Source of the DNA: CAWVSB01 sp036960375
Lineage (GTDB): Bacteria; Pseudomonadota; Gammaproteobacteria; Pseudomonadales; CAWVSB01
Direction of reading: 5' to 3'
Assembly (NCBI GenBank): GCA_036960375.1
Contig: JBALVY010000003.1
Coordinates: 434,001-498,000 of the forward strand
DNA: 64,000 nt
How positions within the stretch are numbered: position 1 is the stretch's first letter; every line of letters starts with the position of its first letter. Positions 43,623 to 52,161 of this stretch are shown one piece after another. The position numbers and the translations under genes are program-made. The notes below the pieces were generated by a model. That model ran no database searches, was not told where the DNA came from, and worked only from the letters and a program-made list of their open reading frames with translations.

Positions 43623-44801
43623 TTATGCCAGTGTAGCCACTGATTTGAGCATGAGTCGAATCAGTTCTGCCTGACGTGTTACGCCCGCCTTGGCAAAAAT
43701 CGACTTAAGCTGCGCACGCGCTGTATGTGGTGATATGCCAAGTGCTTGTGACGCCTCAGCCAAAGATAAACCGCGAGCCAATTCTACCGCAAGAGTCGAT
43801 TCTGCCGGAGTAAATCCAAATAGGCTGACCAGCGTTTCTCTGGATGTAGAAGTTTGCTGTTCAGGGTCAGATAGAAAGATAGCAAGACTGGGGTGGCCCT
43901 GACCTTCGGTCCATTCTGAGCGTGGTACGGGTCTTAAGACGGCCGCAAGATCAGCCTTTCCGCTGGGCCTGCGAATTCGCCGGGCCTGGGTTAAATGCGG
44001 GGTAGGTGATTCAATATTTAATAGAATCTGATCTATCAGGCCTTGGAATTCCCGGCTGGCCTCTCTATCAGCAAGAAACAAACGGCGATCTTTTATACCA
44101 ATGCCATCGGCGCTGGTCAGTAAACTCTGGGCGCGGTCATTGGTTTTAATCACCCGACCCTGTTCATCCAGAATGATGGTGCCAACGGCCAATTGATTAA
44201 CCGCTCCGGCATATATATCCCGCTCAGATTCAACCGTATTCAAGCGGACATGGATCTGGATCGCGCATCTGAGATGTGGCATCAGTCGAGAAAACAGCCT
44301 AATTTCTTTTTCACTAAAAGGTGATTCATCCTGGCCACGCATTGCACGCAGGCGAGCCACTAGTCCGTTAGGTTCGCGGGTATCAGCGCCGACAATATGA
44401 AATACACCAGCCGGCTCCAGATACTGTTGATAAAACACACTCTGCGTTAGTTCCGAAAGGGGGAGAAGCTCATCCAGTGTGACAACGGCACCTAAGGGTA
44501 GGTTAACGAAGGGGTCCAGGCTATAGAAGTGCTCCTTGTAGGCTGTGACCGGCCATTCATCGGTATTCGCCAGACCCTGGCTGCAATCTTTATCTTCATC
44601 AGGCAGTGCTCGGCGATGATTTAGTATTAGACCTGCGTCATCGGCCGCAGGCGGTCTTAGCACCAGAGAAATGACCTTGGCGTCCATTGCTTGACGAAAT
44701 AAATTTAGAAAGCTTTCCCACGGTGTGCTCTCTATGGTTCCGGCATAGACAGACTCCACCAGGCGATCGAACTCTGTGTCTATATTATTCCGCTCAGGCA
44801 A
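43623..44801 (-). CDS. LuxR-family regulator, TeiR-like (copy 2)
   Basis: 392 residues, the same design as the regulator at 40444-41562. It has FDRLVESVYAGTIESTPWES, FYSLDPFVNLPLGAVVTL, the PAS-like LAVGTIILDEQGRVIKTND, RRIRRPSGKADL and a C-terminal helix-turn-helix (FGFTPAESTLAVELARGLS, ALGISPHTARAQLKSIFAK). The final AELIRLMLKSVATLA parallels the other copy. Length is essentially that of TeiR. It is divergent from the HsaA-type monooxygenase gene, with about 300 bases between that hold a palindrome. It is therefore the best candidate for its direct regulator. Ligand unknown. Confidence 0.83.
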   Translation of the reverse strand: MPERNNIDTEFDRLVESVYAGTIESTPWESFLNLFRQAMDAKVISLVLRPPAADDAGLILNHRRALPDEDKDCSQGLANTDEWPVTAYKEHFYSLDPFVNLPLGAVVTLDELLPLSELTQSVFYQQYLEPAGVFHIVGADTREPNGLVARLRAMRGQDESPFSEKEIRLFSRLMPHLRCAIQIHVRLNTVESERDIYAGAVNQLAVGTIILDEQGRVIKTNDRAQSLLTSADGIGIKDRRLFLADREASREFQGLIDQILLNIESPTPHLTQARRIRRPSGKADLAAVLRPVPRSEWTEGQGHPSLAIFLSDPEQQTSTSRETLVSLFGFTPAESTLAVELARGLSLAEASQALGISPHTARAQLKSIFAKAGVTRQAELIRLMLKSVATLA

Positions 44802-45107
44802 GTTTCTATCCGTGTGAATGTATGCGATACACAGTGTAGCCAGTTTAACTTTTAGTAACCAGAGCCTGAAATTTGATCCGGATAAAGGCGAGGAACCGCT
44901 TACCCGATTTTAGTGATCAGCCTTTTAGACATCAGAGCGTTAGGACTTCTTCATTAGATAAGGGTTTCCGGGGGACTAAATCCTACGATCCGTTCTTTTA
45001 GGGTTTGTATTAGCCAGATTTAACCTAAATGGGGGATGCTCATCCCCCAAACTCATCTACAATGGTGAAAACCGCAATAAAAACGGCGGATAACCATGGA
45101 GATGACT
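44802..45107. other. Divergent control region, regulator 2 and HsaA-type monooxygenase
   Basis: About 306 bases between divergent starts. Apart from the palindrome at 45031-45048 it contains no gene that I can support. Clear sigma-70 boxes were not identified. Confidence 0.5.
45031..45048. promoter_or_regulatory. Candidate operator palindrome upstream of the HsaA-type gene
   Basis: GGGGGATG-CT-CATCCCCC: perfect 8-base arms with a 2-base centre, ending 59 bases before the chosen start of the monooxygenase gene. Symmetry, position and the divergent LuxR-type gene make it a probable binding site. It could also be a leader hairpin. Confidence 0.55.
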
Positions 45108-46292
45108 ATGAGTGAGCAAGCACAAATACGAGAGCAGCTATTAGCCAGTGCCGAGGCATTGGTTCCCGTTTTACGTGAGCGGGCGCCTGGGGCGGAGCGT
45201 CTAGGTCAATTGCAGCCGGAGACGATCGCTGATTTTCAGAAGGCGGGATTTTTCAAAATAGTCCAGCCCAAAAAGTGGGGCGGTTATGAGTGTCATCCTA
45301 ATGTCTTTTTTGAAGTTCAGATGAAACTGGCAGAAGGCGATATGTCAGCAGCCTGGGTTTTGGGAGTCGTCGCCATTCATAATTGGCAGATGGCCTTGTT
45401 TGATGATCAGGCCGCCCAGGATGTCTGGGGGCAGGACCCCAGTGTGTTACTTTCATCGTCTTATATGCCCGTAGCCAAAATTGAACGTGTAGAGGGCGGT
45501 TTTAATTTTAGTGGCCGCTGGGGCTTCTCCAGTGGGTCTGAGCACTGTGATTGGGTATTTCTGGGAGGTATGATTCCACCGGAAAAAGAAGGCGGTGCGC
45601 CTGATATGCGTACTTTCCTGTTGCCCAGAAGCGACTATGAAATTGTTGAAAATTGGGATGTGATGGGGCTTAAGGCCACCGGCAGTAACGATATCGTCGT
45701 TAAAGGCGCTTTTGTGCCGGAGCATCGTACACACAAAGGCATTGACGCATTTCTTTTGCAAAGCCCTGGTAATGCAATCAATACCGATCCCCTTTATAAG
45801 ATTCCTTTTGGTCAGATTTTCCCTCGCGCAGTATCCACCGCTGCCATTGGCGCGCTGCAGGGTGCGCTCAATGCCTATAACGAGGTTACAGCCGCTCGCG
45901 TAGGTAAAAATGATGGTAAGAAAACATCAACTGAGCCGGCAGCGCAGTATGTTGCAGCGGAGGCTTCGGCCACGGTTGATGAATTGAGGCTGGTCTTGTT
46001 TAGTAGCTTTGACCGCATGATGGAGGCCGCGGCAGGCGGTGAGCCTTTAACTGAAAGTGAGCGAGTCAAAATGCGTTGGGAATCGGCTGTTGTGGTACAG
46101 AAATGCTGCGAAGCGGTCGATAAGCTGATGGGTTGCTCCGGCGGATCGGCCATATTTAATGACCATCCTATGAATAAGTTTTTCCGCGATATTCATTCTG
46201 GACGTGGACATGTCGCCAATACACCAGAGAAATTCGGCCGTAACTGGGGTAGTTATCAGTTTGGTGGACCGAATACAGACTTCTTTATCTAG
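45108..46292 (+). CDS. hsaA: Flavin-dependent monooxygenase, HsaA/TesA2 type (acyl-CoA dehydrogenase fold)
   Basis: 394 residues from the ATG at 45108, favoured by GGAG six bases upstream; an ATG at 45096 adds four residues. The protein has the acyl-CoA dehydrogenase fold of the oxygenase component of two-component hydroxylases. Family marks are FFKIVQPKKWGGYECHP, VVAIHNWQMALFDDQA, GRWGFSSGSEHCDW, MGLKATGSNDIVVKGAFVPE and the C-terminal RDIHSGRGHVANTPE. It resembles HsaA, which hydroxylates 3-HSA to the catechol cleaved by HsaC. A flavin reductase partner (HsaB/TesA1) is not in the window. Confidence 0.86.
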   Translation: MSEQAQIREQLLASAEALVPVLRERAPGAERLGQLQPETIADFQKAGFFKIVQPKKWGGYECHPNVFFEVQMKLAEGDMSAAWVLGVVAIHNWQMALFDDQAAQDVWGQDPSVLLSSSYMPVAKIERVEGGFNFSGRWGFSSGSEHCDWVFLGGMIPPEKEGGAPDMRTFLLPRSDYEIVENWDVMGLKATGSNDIVVKGAFVPEHRTHKGIDAFLLQSPGNAINTDPLYKIPFGQIFPRAVSTAAIGALQGALNAYNEVTAARVGKNDGKKTSTEPAAQYVAAEASATVDELRLVLFSSFDRMMEAAAGGEPLTESERVKMRWESAVVVQKCCEAVDKLMGCSGGSAIFNDHPMNKFFRDIHSGRGHVANTPEKFGRNWGSYQFGGPNTDFFI

Positions 46293-46300
46293 CCAGGACT

Positions 46301-46346
46301 ATCTAATACAACAATGGGGGCTTATGCCCCCATTGTTGTATTAGAT
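46301..46346. terminator. 46-base perfect hairpin between convergent genes
   Basis: Perfect 21-base arms (46301-46321 and 46326-46346) with a TTAT loop. It sits between the monooxygenase gene and the convergent secreted-protein gene. The flanks have no U run but are AT-containing, so a bidirectional terminator is likely. Confidence 0.75.
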
Positions 46347-46358
46347 GTAAGTATTGGA

Positions 46359-46658
46359 TCAATTTTCTGCGCTGATCTGCTTTTGGCAGGGCCATCCCCA
46401 GGCTTTCTGCTGTTCGATAAAACTTTGTGCTTTCTTCTCGCAGTAATTTTCACGGCTCTCGGCAGACCACATTTTTTGTTTCTTGCCGTCTTTGGTATAG
46501 ACCACTTCACAGGGAGTATTGGCGGATTTTTTAGCATAATTGACACTAATTATGCGTTCTTTACCTTGATTGGAACACAGGTAGCTATAACTCTCGGCCG
46601 CAAACACGGGCGAGTTAAATAGTAATATCGCGAATATCCCAGGTGTGATCTTATACAT
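46359..46658 (-). CDS. Small secreted cysteine-containing protein, unknown function
   Basis: 99 residues from the ATG at 46658 (MYKITPGIFAILLFNSPVFA is a signal peptide); an upstream in-frame codon at 46682 would spoil that signal. The mature part has four cysteines (YLCSNQGKERI, TPCEVVYT, NYCEKKA, WPCQKQ), likely two disulfides, and a charged YTKDGKKQKMWSAES centre. I have seen similar small periplasmic proteins in gammaproteobacteria but do not know a family name or role. It ends near the 46-base hairpin. Confidence 0.8.
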   Translation of the reverse strand: MYKITPGIFAILLFNSPVFAAESYSYLCSNQGKERIISVNYAKKSANTPCEVVYTKDGKKQKMWSAESRENYCEKKAQSFIEQQKAWGWPCQKQISAEN

Positions 46659-46770
46659 ACAAGCCTCCAGCGTTCTGGTCATAGTCTATCTAAAAATTAA
46701 CAGTATCATGTAAAGAAGACAATTTTTTGATGATATAGTTTTGTTTTCGTATTTTAGTGAGTTTGACAGT

Positions 46771-47232
46771 ATGACACGAGTATTCACAAGCCCTCATGAG
46801 CTACATGAGGCCGTAGGTGAGCAGTTGGGGAAAAGCGACTGGTTAAGCGTTGATCAGGAGAGAATAAACCTGTTTGCAGACGCCACGGGCGACCATCAAT
46901 GGATTCACGTAGACCCCGAAAAAGCAAAGGAAGGCCCTTTTGGGGGCTGTATCGCGCACGGTTATCTCACTTTGTCATTGGTAAATCTGTTTTTGCCGCA
47001 AATAATCGATGTGCAAAATATCTCCATGGGAGTGAACTACGGCTGTGAGAAAGTACGTTTCCCCTCTACCGTGCCTGTGGGCTCACGCGTACGGGGTAGT
47101 GGTGAGTTGGTACAGGTTGATGATGTAAAGGGCGGAGTACAGGCGGTAGTGAGAGTGATGGTTGAGGTTGAAGGCAGTGAGCGTCCAGCTTGTGTAGTGG
47201 ATACCATCAGCCGATATTTTCCCGCAGCATAA
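46771..47232 (+). CDS. MaoC-like dehydratase (R-specific enoyl-CoA hydratase type)
   Basis: 153 residues from the ATG at 46771. The hot-dog-fold hydratase motif is FADATGDHQWIHVDPEKA, whose Asp and His form the catalytic dyad, followed by FGGCIAHGYLTLSLV. The C-terminal half (VNYGCEKVRFPSTVPVGSRV) matches single-domain MaoC hydratases. Activity on enoyl-CoA is likely. In this setting it could hydrate an acyl-CoA from a sterol side chain or ring, but no direct evidence points to the substrate. Confidence 0.88.
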   Translation: MTRVFTSPHELHEAVGEQLGKSDWLSVDQERINLFADATGDHQWIHVDPEKAKEGPFGGCIAHGYLTLSLVNLFLPQIIDVQNISMGVNYGCEKVRFPSTVPVGSRVRGSGELVQVDDVKGGVQAVVRVMVEVEGSERPACVVDTISRYFPAA

Positions 47233-47322
47233 ATTTGGCCTCGCGGATAAACTATATCCCGCGGTAATTCCGTAAATTACTTAATAGATTTGAACAACCA
47301 CAGGCAAGCGGGTACTAATAGC

Positions 47323-47994
47323 ATGAGCGAGATAAAACCATCAGCGACGGTTGTTCTGTTGCGGGATGTCGACGACGGTATCGAAACACTGTTATTGCAG
47401 CGCAATACGAAGTCGTCTTTTGCTGCCGGTGCCTGGGTATTTCCCGGTGGCGCGGTAGATGAATGCGACAACATTGCAGGCGAAGGAGAGGAGCACTGTG
47501 CGGCCATTTGTGCGGCGCGAGAGTGTGAAGAAGAGGCCGGGGTGACCATTTCACCAGAGGGTTTATTGGCGTTCTCGCATTGGACCACGCCCGATGTCAT
47601 GCCCAAGCGTTTTTCGACCTGGTTTTTTCTCTGTCCGCTGGCCGTGGGAGCAGACGTTACCGTTGATGGGGGTGAAATTACGGATCATCGTTGGTTGAGC
47701 CCGGACCGGGCCCTGCAAGTACATCGAGCCGGGGAGGTTTCGCTTATGCCGCCGACCTATATTACTTTGCTGGAACTTGCGAGTGCCAGTAGTGTGGCTG
47801 GTGCGCTTGAGGCATATACCCAGCGCGGCATGCGTCATTATTTACCACACGTGACCAAGGACGGTGATGCGATGTGTTTTCTTTACCAAGGTGATGCCGG
47901 ATACGAGCAGGTCGACCCTTCCGTTCCCGGCGCCCGCCACCGTACCCTAATGACATCTGCCGGTTATGATTTTCAATCGACACTGGATGACTGA
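47323..47994 (+). CDS. NUDIX hydrolase, NUDT7/NUDT19-like
   Basis: 223 residues from the ATG at 47323 (an upstream TTG at 47290 is disfavoured). The NUDIX box is split by an insertion: WVFPGGAVDECDN, then 13 residues, then AARECEEEAGV, which keeps the R-E-x-x-E-E-x-G core. This layout and the length resemble the CoA or acyl-CoA pyrophosphatases NUDT7 and NUDT19. Hydrolysis of CoA thioesters would suit the MaoC and monooxygenase company. Substrate is inferred only. Confidence 0.82.
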   Translation: MSEIKPSATVVLLRDVDDGIETLLLQRNTKSSFAAGAWVFPGGAVDECDNIAGEGEEHCAAICAARECEEEAGVTISPEGLLAFSHWTTPDVMPKRFSTWFFLCPLAVGADVTVDGGEITDHRWLSPDRALQVHRAGEVSLMPPTYITLLELASASSVAGALEAYTQRGMRHYLPHVTKDGDAMCFLYQGDAGYEQVDPSVPGARHRTLMTSAGYDFQSTLDD

Positions 47995-48073
47995 ATACAT
48001 GGTGTCCGTAAGCTGAGTAAAGCTTGGCGGTTGCAGATTACTATTTTTTTCGAACTACACTGGAGAGAAGCTT

Positions 48074-49165
48074 ATGTTGTCGCAAATGGATGATTACCCT
48101 CTGCATCAAATAGCAGATGTTATGCGCTTTGTGGGTACCAGTGATCGCAATTTCTACGATCGTTACTATTTCAATCTTCACTCCAGCAGCGGCGAACTGA
48201 TGATGGTTATGGGCTTGGGGCAGTATCCCACGCTGGGAACCCAGGATTGCTTCGCCGTGGTTAGACGCGGGGATCAGCACCATGTAGTGAGAGCTTCACG
48301 GGAATTGGGTGACCGAATGGATACTTCAGTCGGACCATTTCGGTTGGAGGTCATTAAAGGCCTCGAAAAACTGAGATTCACTCTTGATGAAAGCCCTGAT
48401 AACCCCATTGCGTTTGATTTAACTTGGGAGGGCGCAATACCGGCGCATCTGGAACCGCGTCAATACATTAGAAAACACGGGCGCGTGCTATTCGATTCTA
48501 TGCGTTTTGCCCAAACGGGTTGTTGGACTGGCAGCCTGCGCGTTGGCGAAGAAACCTTTCAGGTGACTCCCGACAGCTGGAAAGGCAGCCGCGACCGGTC
48601 ATGGGGAGTTCGACCAGTAGGTGAGTTAGAGCCGCCGGGTATTCACGCCAGTACACCGATAATGGAAGGCATGTGGAATTACGCTCCCATGCAGTTTGAT
48701 GATTACTCCATATTGTATATTTGCCATGAGCACGATAACGGACACCGTCAGTTAGAAGAGGCTATGCGAGTGTGGGCCGACCCCGATAGGGAGTCCGAGT
48801 GGTTGGGGGCTCCGGTACATGAGCACAATGTTGTTGTACCGCAGGCTTATCTGACCCAAATTGATCGCTCGGTCATTCGCTTTCCCGACGCCCCGGAAGG
48901 TCCGCTGGAAATCAACGTGTCGCCATTAACCCATGTATGGGTGATGGTCGGTACCGGTTATGGACTGGAGGCAGACTGGAAACACGGCATGCATCATGGG
49001 CCGCTAAAAGTTGAAAGCTTTAGTTTGGATATGGAGACGGACAGTAGTCGAATGTTGGGTCTGGTCGATCACGCAGCGCGTTTTGAAACAAATACCGGTG
49101 ATGTCGGCCATGGTTTGTTCGAATACGGTTTTTTTGGTCCATTCAAACACTACGGTATTGATTGA
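48074..49165 (+). CDS. DUF7064/DUF7065-like protein (CrtC-like fold)
   Basis: 363 residues, no signal peptide. The sequence is rich in beta strands, with YDRYYFNLHSSSGELMMVMG, GPFRLEVIKGLEKLRF, GCWTGSLRVGEETFQVTPDS, WKGSRDRSWGVRPVGE and LTHVWVMVGTGYGLEADWKH. The S-W-K-G-S-R-D-R-S-W-G motif is one that I associate with the DUF7064/7065 proteins, distant relatives of carotenoid 1,2-hydratase (CrtC), often near sterol or aromatic degradation genes. Function unknown. GGAGAG lies upstream of the start; the HAD gene follows after 15 bases. Confidence 0.65.
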   Translation: MLSQMDDYPLHQIADVMRFVGTSDRNFYDRYYFNLHSSSGELMMVMGLGQYPTLGTQDCFAVVRRGDQHHVVRASRELGDRMDTSVGPFRLEVIKGLEKLRFTLDESPDNPIAFDLTWEGAIPAHLEPRQYIRKHGRVLFDSMRFAQTGCWTGSLRVGEETFQVTPDSWKGSRDRSWGVRPVGELEPPGIHASTPIMEGMWNYAPMQFDDYSILYICHEHDNGHRQLEEAMRVWADPDRESEWLGAPVHEHNVVVPQAYLTQIDRSVIRFPDAPEGPLEINVSPLTHVWVMVGTGYGLEADWKHGMHHGPLKVESFSLDMETDSSRMLGLVDHAARFETNTGDVGHGLFEYGFFGPFKHYGID

Positions 49166-49180
49166 TAAAAAGGATACAAG

Positions 49181-49825
49181 GTGAGTAAGGTAAAAGCAGT
49201 GTTTTTCGATTTTGGTGGCGTCTTTACCGATTCTCCTTTTCATGCAGTGCACAGTTATGGGCAGGGTATTGGTGCTACTGAAAAACAAATTATTGAAATC
49301 GTTTTTGGCGGTTATGGTGATGACGGAGCGCATCCCTGGCACAAGGTAGAGAGAGGTGAAATCAGCCTTGAGGCCACGCGTGATGAAATTCTGCTACTGG
49401 GACGCGAGCAGGGTCTTGAAGTCGATATTTACGATGTTTTTATGGCCATGGCTGCAAATGGCGGAGGGCTGCGCGATAATCTTGTGGAATATACCGCAAA
49501 GATCAAGGGCGCCGGGCTAATTACAGGAATCATTACCAATAACGTACTCGAATTTAAAGACCATTGGCGTTCAATGCTGGCGGTCGAAGAGTTATTTGAT
49601 TTTGTGGTTGATAGCAGCGAAGTAGGCATGAGGAAACCCAACCCTGATATTTTTCATCATGCATTAGCACTGGCCGGAGTTGATGCAGGAGAGGCGATCT
49701 TTCTCGATGATTTCCTGGGTAACGTGCAAGCAGCCCAAGCACTGGACATTACGGCAATACATGTAGATGGCGATGGTAAAAAGACTGTGACTGATCTAGA
49801 TAAGTATCTCGGCCTGCAGCGTTAA
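49181..49825 (+). CDS. HAD-superfamily hydrolase (IA, epoxide-hydrolase-N-like)
   Basis: 214 residues starting at a GTG with AAGGA seven bases upstream. Motif I is VFFDFGGVFTD (D10 nucleophile; the usual second Asp is replaced by Gly, as in the soluble epoxide hydrolase N-domain and some phosphatases). Motif II is GIITNN, motif III GMRKPNPDIF and motif IV IFLDDFLGNVQAAQA. A helical cap lies between residues 20 and 90. It belongs to the same transcript direction as the DUF7064-like gene. Substrate unknown. Confidence 0.88.
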   Translation: MSKVKAVFFDFGGVFTDSPFHAVHSYGQGIGATEKQIIEIVFGGYGDDGAHPWHKVERGEISLEATRDEILLLGREQGLEVDIYDVFMAMAANGGGLRDNLVEYTAKIKGAGLITGIITNNVLEFKDHWRSMLAVEELFDFVVDSSEVGMRKPNPDIFHHALALAGVDAGEAIFLDDFLGNVQAAQALDITAIHVDGDGKKTVTDLDKYLGLQR

Positions 49826-50048
49826 ATTGTAGGTCAACGCGGTCTGAGAAACCCGTTTTTCCTGTAAATGACACGTATTTTTGACATATTGAGTACCCAT
49901 TTGGGGTGCCGTTTGGCTTTCAAGGTCCAGCGGAAGATGGAAGTTGGTAGCTAAGCCAGTACTAAAAGGTGCGTTCCTTGTCGAATAGTTCGCCAGCGCG
50001 CCGCTACGCGCCTATAATGAGCGCCCATTTTACAGTGCCCATTTACCT

Positions 50049-51938
50049 ATGCCTCTTTTACTATTAAAAAACGCCTCACTTCATTATGGCACCCGAACTC
50101 TGCTGGATAATACCGAGCTGATATTACATAAAGGCATGCGTATTGGTTTGCTGGGTCGTAATGGCGAGGGCAAAACTACCCTGCTAAAAGTGATTGCAGG
50201 TGATAATGCGCTGGATTCCGGTGAGCGCTGGTTGCGCCCGGGCATTAAGTTGGCTTGGCTAGAACAATCCCTGCCCGAGGGTGATGAGCAGAGCGTTTAT
50301 GACGTGGTTGCCGATGGCCTGCCTGAAGTGGGCAAACTACTGGCGCAATACCATCATCTGATTATGGATGAAGCGGCTGATATGAATAAGCTGGCGCGTG
50401 TGCAGGGTGAATTGGAGGCGCATGATGGCTGGATGCTGCAGCAGCGAATTGAATCTATCATTGATCGTCTGCAATTACCTGCCGATAAACTCATGAAAGA
50501 GCTATCCGGTGGTTGGCGCCGTCGGGTGGCGTTGGCCCGCGCTCTGGTCGTTGAACCCGATATTTTACTACTGGATGAGCCAACCAACCATTTGGATATA
50601 CCTGCCATTGAGTGGCTGGAAAGTGCTTTACGTGACTTCAAAGGTGCTTTGCTGTTTGTTACCCACGATCGGGCATTTCTGCAGAATTTAGCTAATAATA
50701 TTGTTGAAATTGACCGCGGACGTTTGTCCCAGTGGCAGGGAGATTATCAGGGTTTTCTGCGCTTTCGTGACGAACAATTGGCTGCTGAAGCGAAGGCTAA
50801 TTCTGAGTTTGATAAAAAACTGGCGCAGGAAGAGATCTGGATCCGGCAGGGCATTAAGGCACGCCGCACCCGCAATGAAGGTCGGGTACGTGCATTAAAA
50901 GCGTTGCGTAATGAAAGGTCGGCGCGAAGGGAAAGAACCGGTAAAGCCACCTTTAGTCTTGATGCGGCCGAGCGTTCAGGCAAGCTGGTAGCCGATCTGG
51001 AGCATGTTAGCCAAAGCTATGACGGCCAAGTTGTTATTAAGGACTTTTCCACGGTAATTATGCGCGGTGATCGTATCGGTATTATCGGCCCGAACGGTGC
51101 GGGCAAATCGACTTTGCTAAAAATCTTGTTAGGTCAGATAACGCCAGACAGCGGTATTGTAAAATTGGGCACCAAACTGGATGTGGCGTATTTCGATCAG
51201 TTGCGCGGCCATCTTGATATGGACAAGGACCTGATCGATAACGTCTGCGAAGGTCGGGATTTTATAGAAATAGATGGAAGGCGCAAACACGCCATCAGCT
51301 ATTTGGGTGATTTCCTGTTTTCACCGGATCGTGTTCGTACCCCGGTTCGTGCGCTGTCGGGCGGAGAGCAGAATCGCGCAATTCTGGCCAAATTGTTTAG
51401 CAAGCCCGCCAATATTCTGGTCTTGGATGAGCCTACCAATGATCTCGATGTGGAAACGCTGGAGTTGCTGGAAGAAATTTTGCTGGAATTCAAAGGCACC
51501 GTATTGCTGGTAAGTCACGACAGAGATTTCATGGATAGCGTTGTAACCAGTACCTTTGTATTATCGGGTAATGGTCGAATTGAAGATCATGTGGGTGGTT
51601 ACAGCGATTGGGTGGCCAAGGGCGGGCGGCTTCTTCCGCTGGAAGAAGATCCAAAAGCTGCCAGCGCCGCCAAGGCGGCTGCGGCTGCTCCCGTCGTCGC
51701 AAGCGCTCCGGCAGCAGTAAAGAAAAAAATGTCCTACAAGGATCAGCGGGAACTCGATGCTTTGCCTGCAACAATTGAAGCCCTGGAAAACAAGCAAGAG
51801 GCACTGGAGCAAAAAATTGCAGATCCTGATTTTTATACCAGTGATCGAGAATTAGTTGATGCCACATTGGCCGAACTGAAGGAAGTGCAGGCCGAGTTGG
51901 AAAAAGTCTATGAGCGCTGGGCAGAACTGGATGCATAA
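50049..51938 (+). CDS. uup: ABC-F family ATPase Uup
   Basis: 629 residues with two ABC cassettes and no membrane domain. The first has Walker A GRNGEGKTTLL, signature LSGGWRRRVALARAL and Walker B ILLLDEPTNHLD. The second has GPNGAGKSTLL, LSGGEQNRAILA and ILVLDEPTNDLD. The C-terminal 90 residues (DQRELDALPATIEALENK and onward) form the coiled coil of Uup that binds DNA. ABC-F proteins act on ribosomes; Uup loss raises precise excision of transposons. A TATAAT lies 30 bases before the start. The next gene starts one base after the stop. Confidence 0.95.
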   Translation: MPLLLLKNASLHYGTRTLLDNTELILHKGMRIGLLGRNGEGKTTLLKVIAGDNALDSGERWLRPGIKLAWLEQSLPEGDEQSVYDVVADGLPEVGKLLAQYHHLIMDEAADMNKLARVQGELEAHDGWMLQQRIESIIDRLQLPADKLMKELSGGWRRRVALARALVVEPDILLLDEPTNHLDIPAIEWLESALRDFKGALLFVTHDRAFLQNLANNIVEIDRGRLSQWQGDYQGFLRFRDEQLAAEAKANSEFDKKLAQEEIWIRQGIKARRTRNEGRVRALKALRNERSARRERTGKATFSLDAAERSGKLVADLEHVSQSYDGQVVIKDFSTVIMRGDRIGIIGPNGAGKSTLLKILLGQITPDSGIVKLGTKLDVAYFDQLRGHLDMDKDLIDNVCEGRDFIEIDGRRKHAISYLGDFLFSPDRVRTPVRALSGGEQNRAILAKLFSKPANILVLDEPTNDLDVETLELLEEILLEFKGTVLLVSHDRDFMDSVVTSTFVLSGNGRIEDHVGGYSDWVAKGGRLLPLEEDPKAASAAKAAAAAPVVASAPAAVKKKMSYKDQRELDALPATIEALENKQEALEQKIADPDFYTSDRELVDATLAELKEVQAELEKVYERWAELDA

Positions 51939-51939
51939 C

Positions 51940-52161
51940 ATGGCAATAGAGCTTGGAATATATCGTCATTTCAAAGGCAATCGCTACCGTGTTCATGGTA
52001 TAGCGCGTCACAGCGAAACCGACGAACAAGTGGTAGTTTACGAGCCGCTCTATGGCGAAGGTGGTTTATGGGTGCGACCAATCAACATGTTTATAGAGGT
52101 GATAGAGCGAGACGGTGAGACTTTTCCTCGCTTCGCGAAGGTAGAAGATGATGGACAATAA
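51940..52161 (+). CDS. DUF1653 family protein
   Basis: 73 residues from the ATG at 51940 (MAIELGIYRHFKGNRYRVHG), then VVYEPLYGEGGLWVRP and FPRFAKV, the full DUF1653 pattern: a small beta-rich domain of unknown function. It begins one base after the uup stop and its end overlaps the lyase gene by 14 bases, so translation is coupled on both sides. Confidence 0.9.
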   Translation: MAIELGIYRHFKGNRYRVHGIARHSETDEQVVVYEPLYGEGGLWVRPINMFIEVIERDGETFPRFAKVEDDGQ

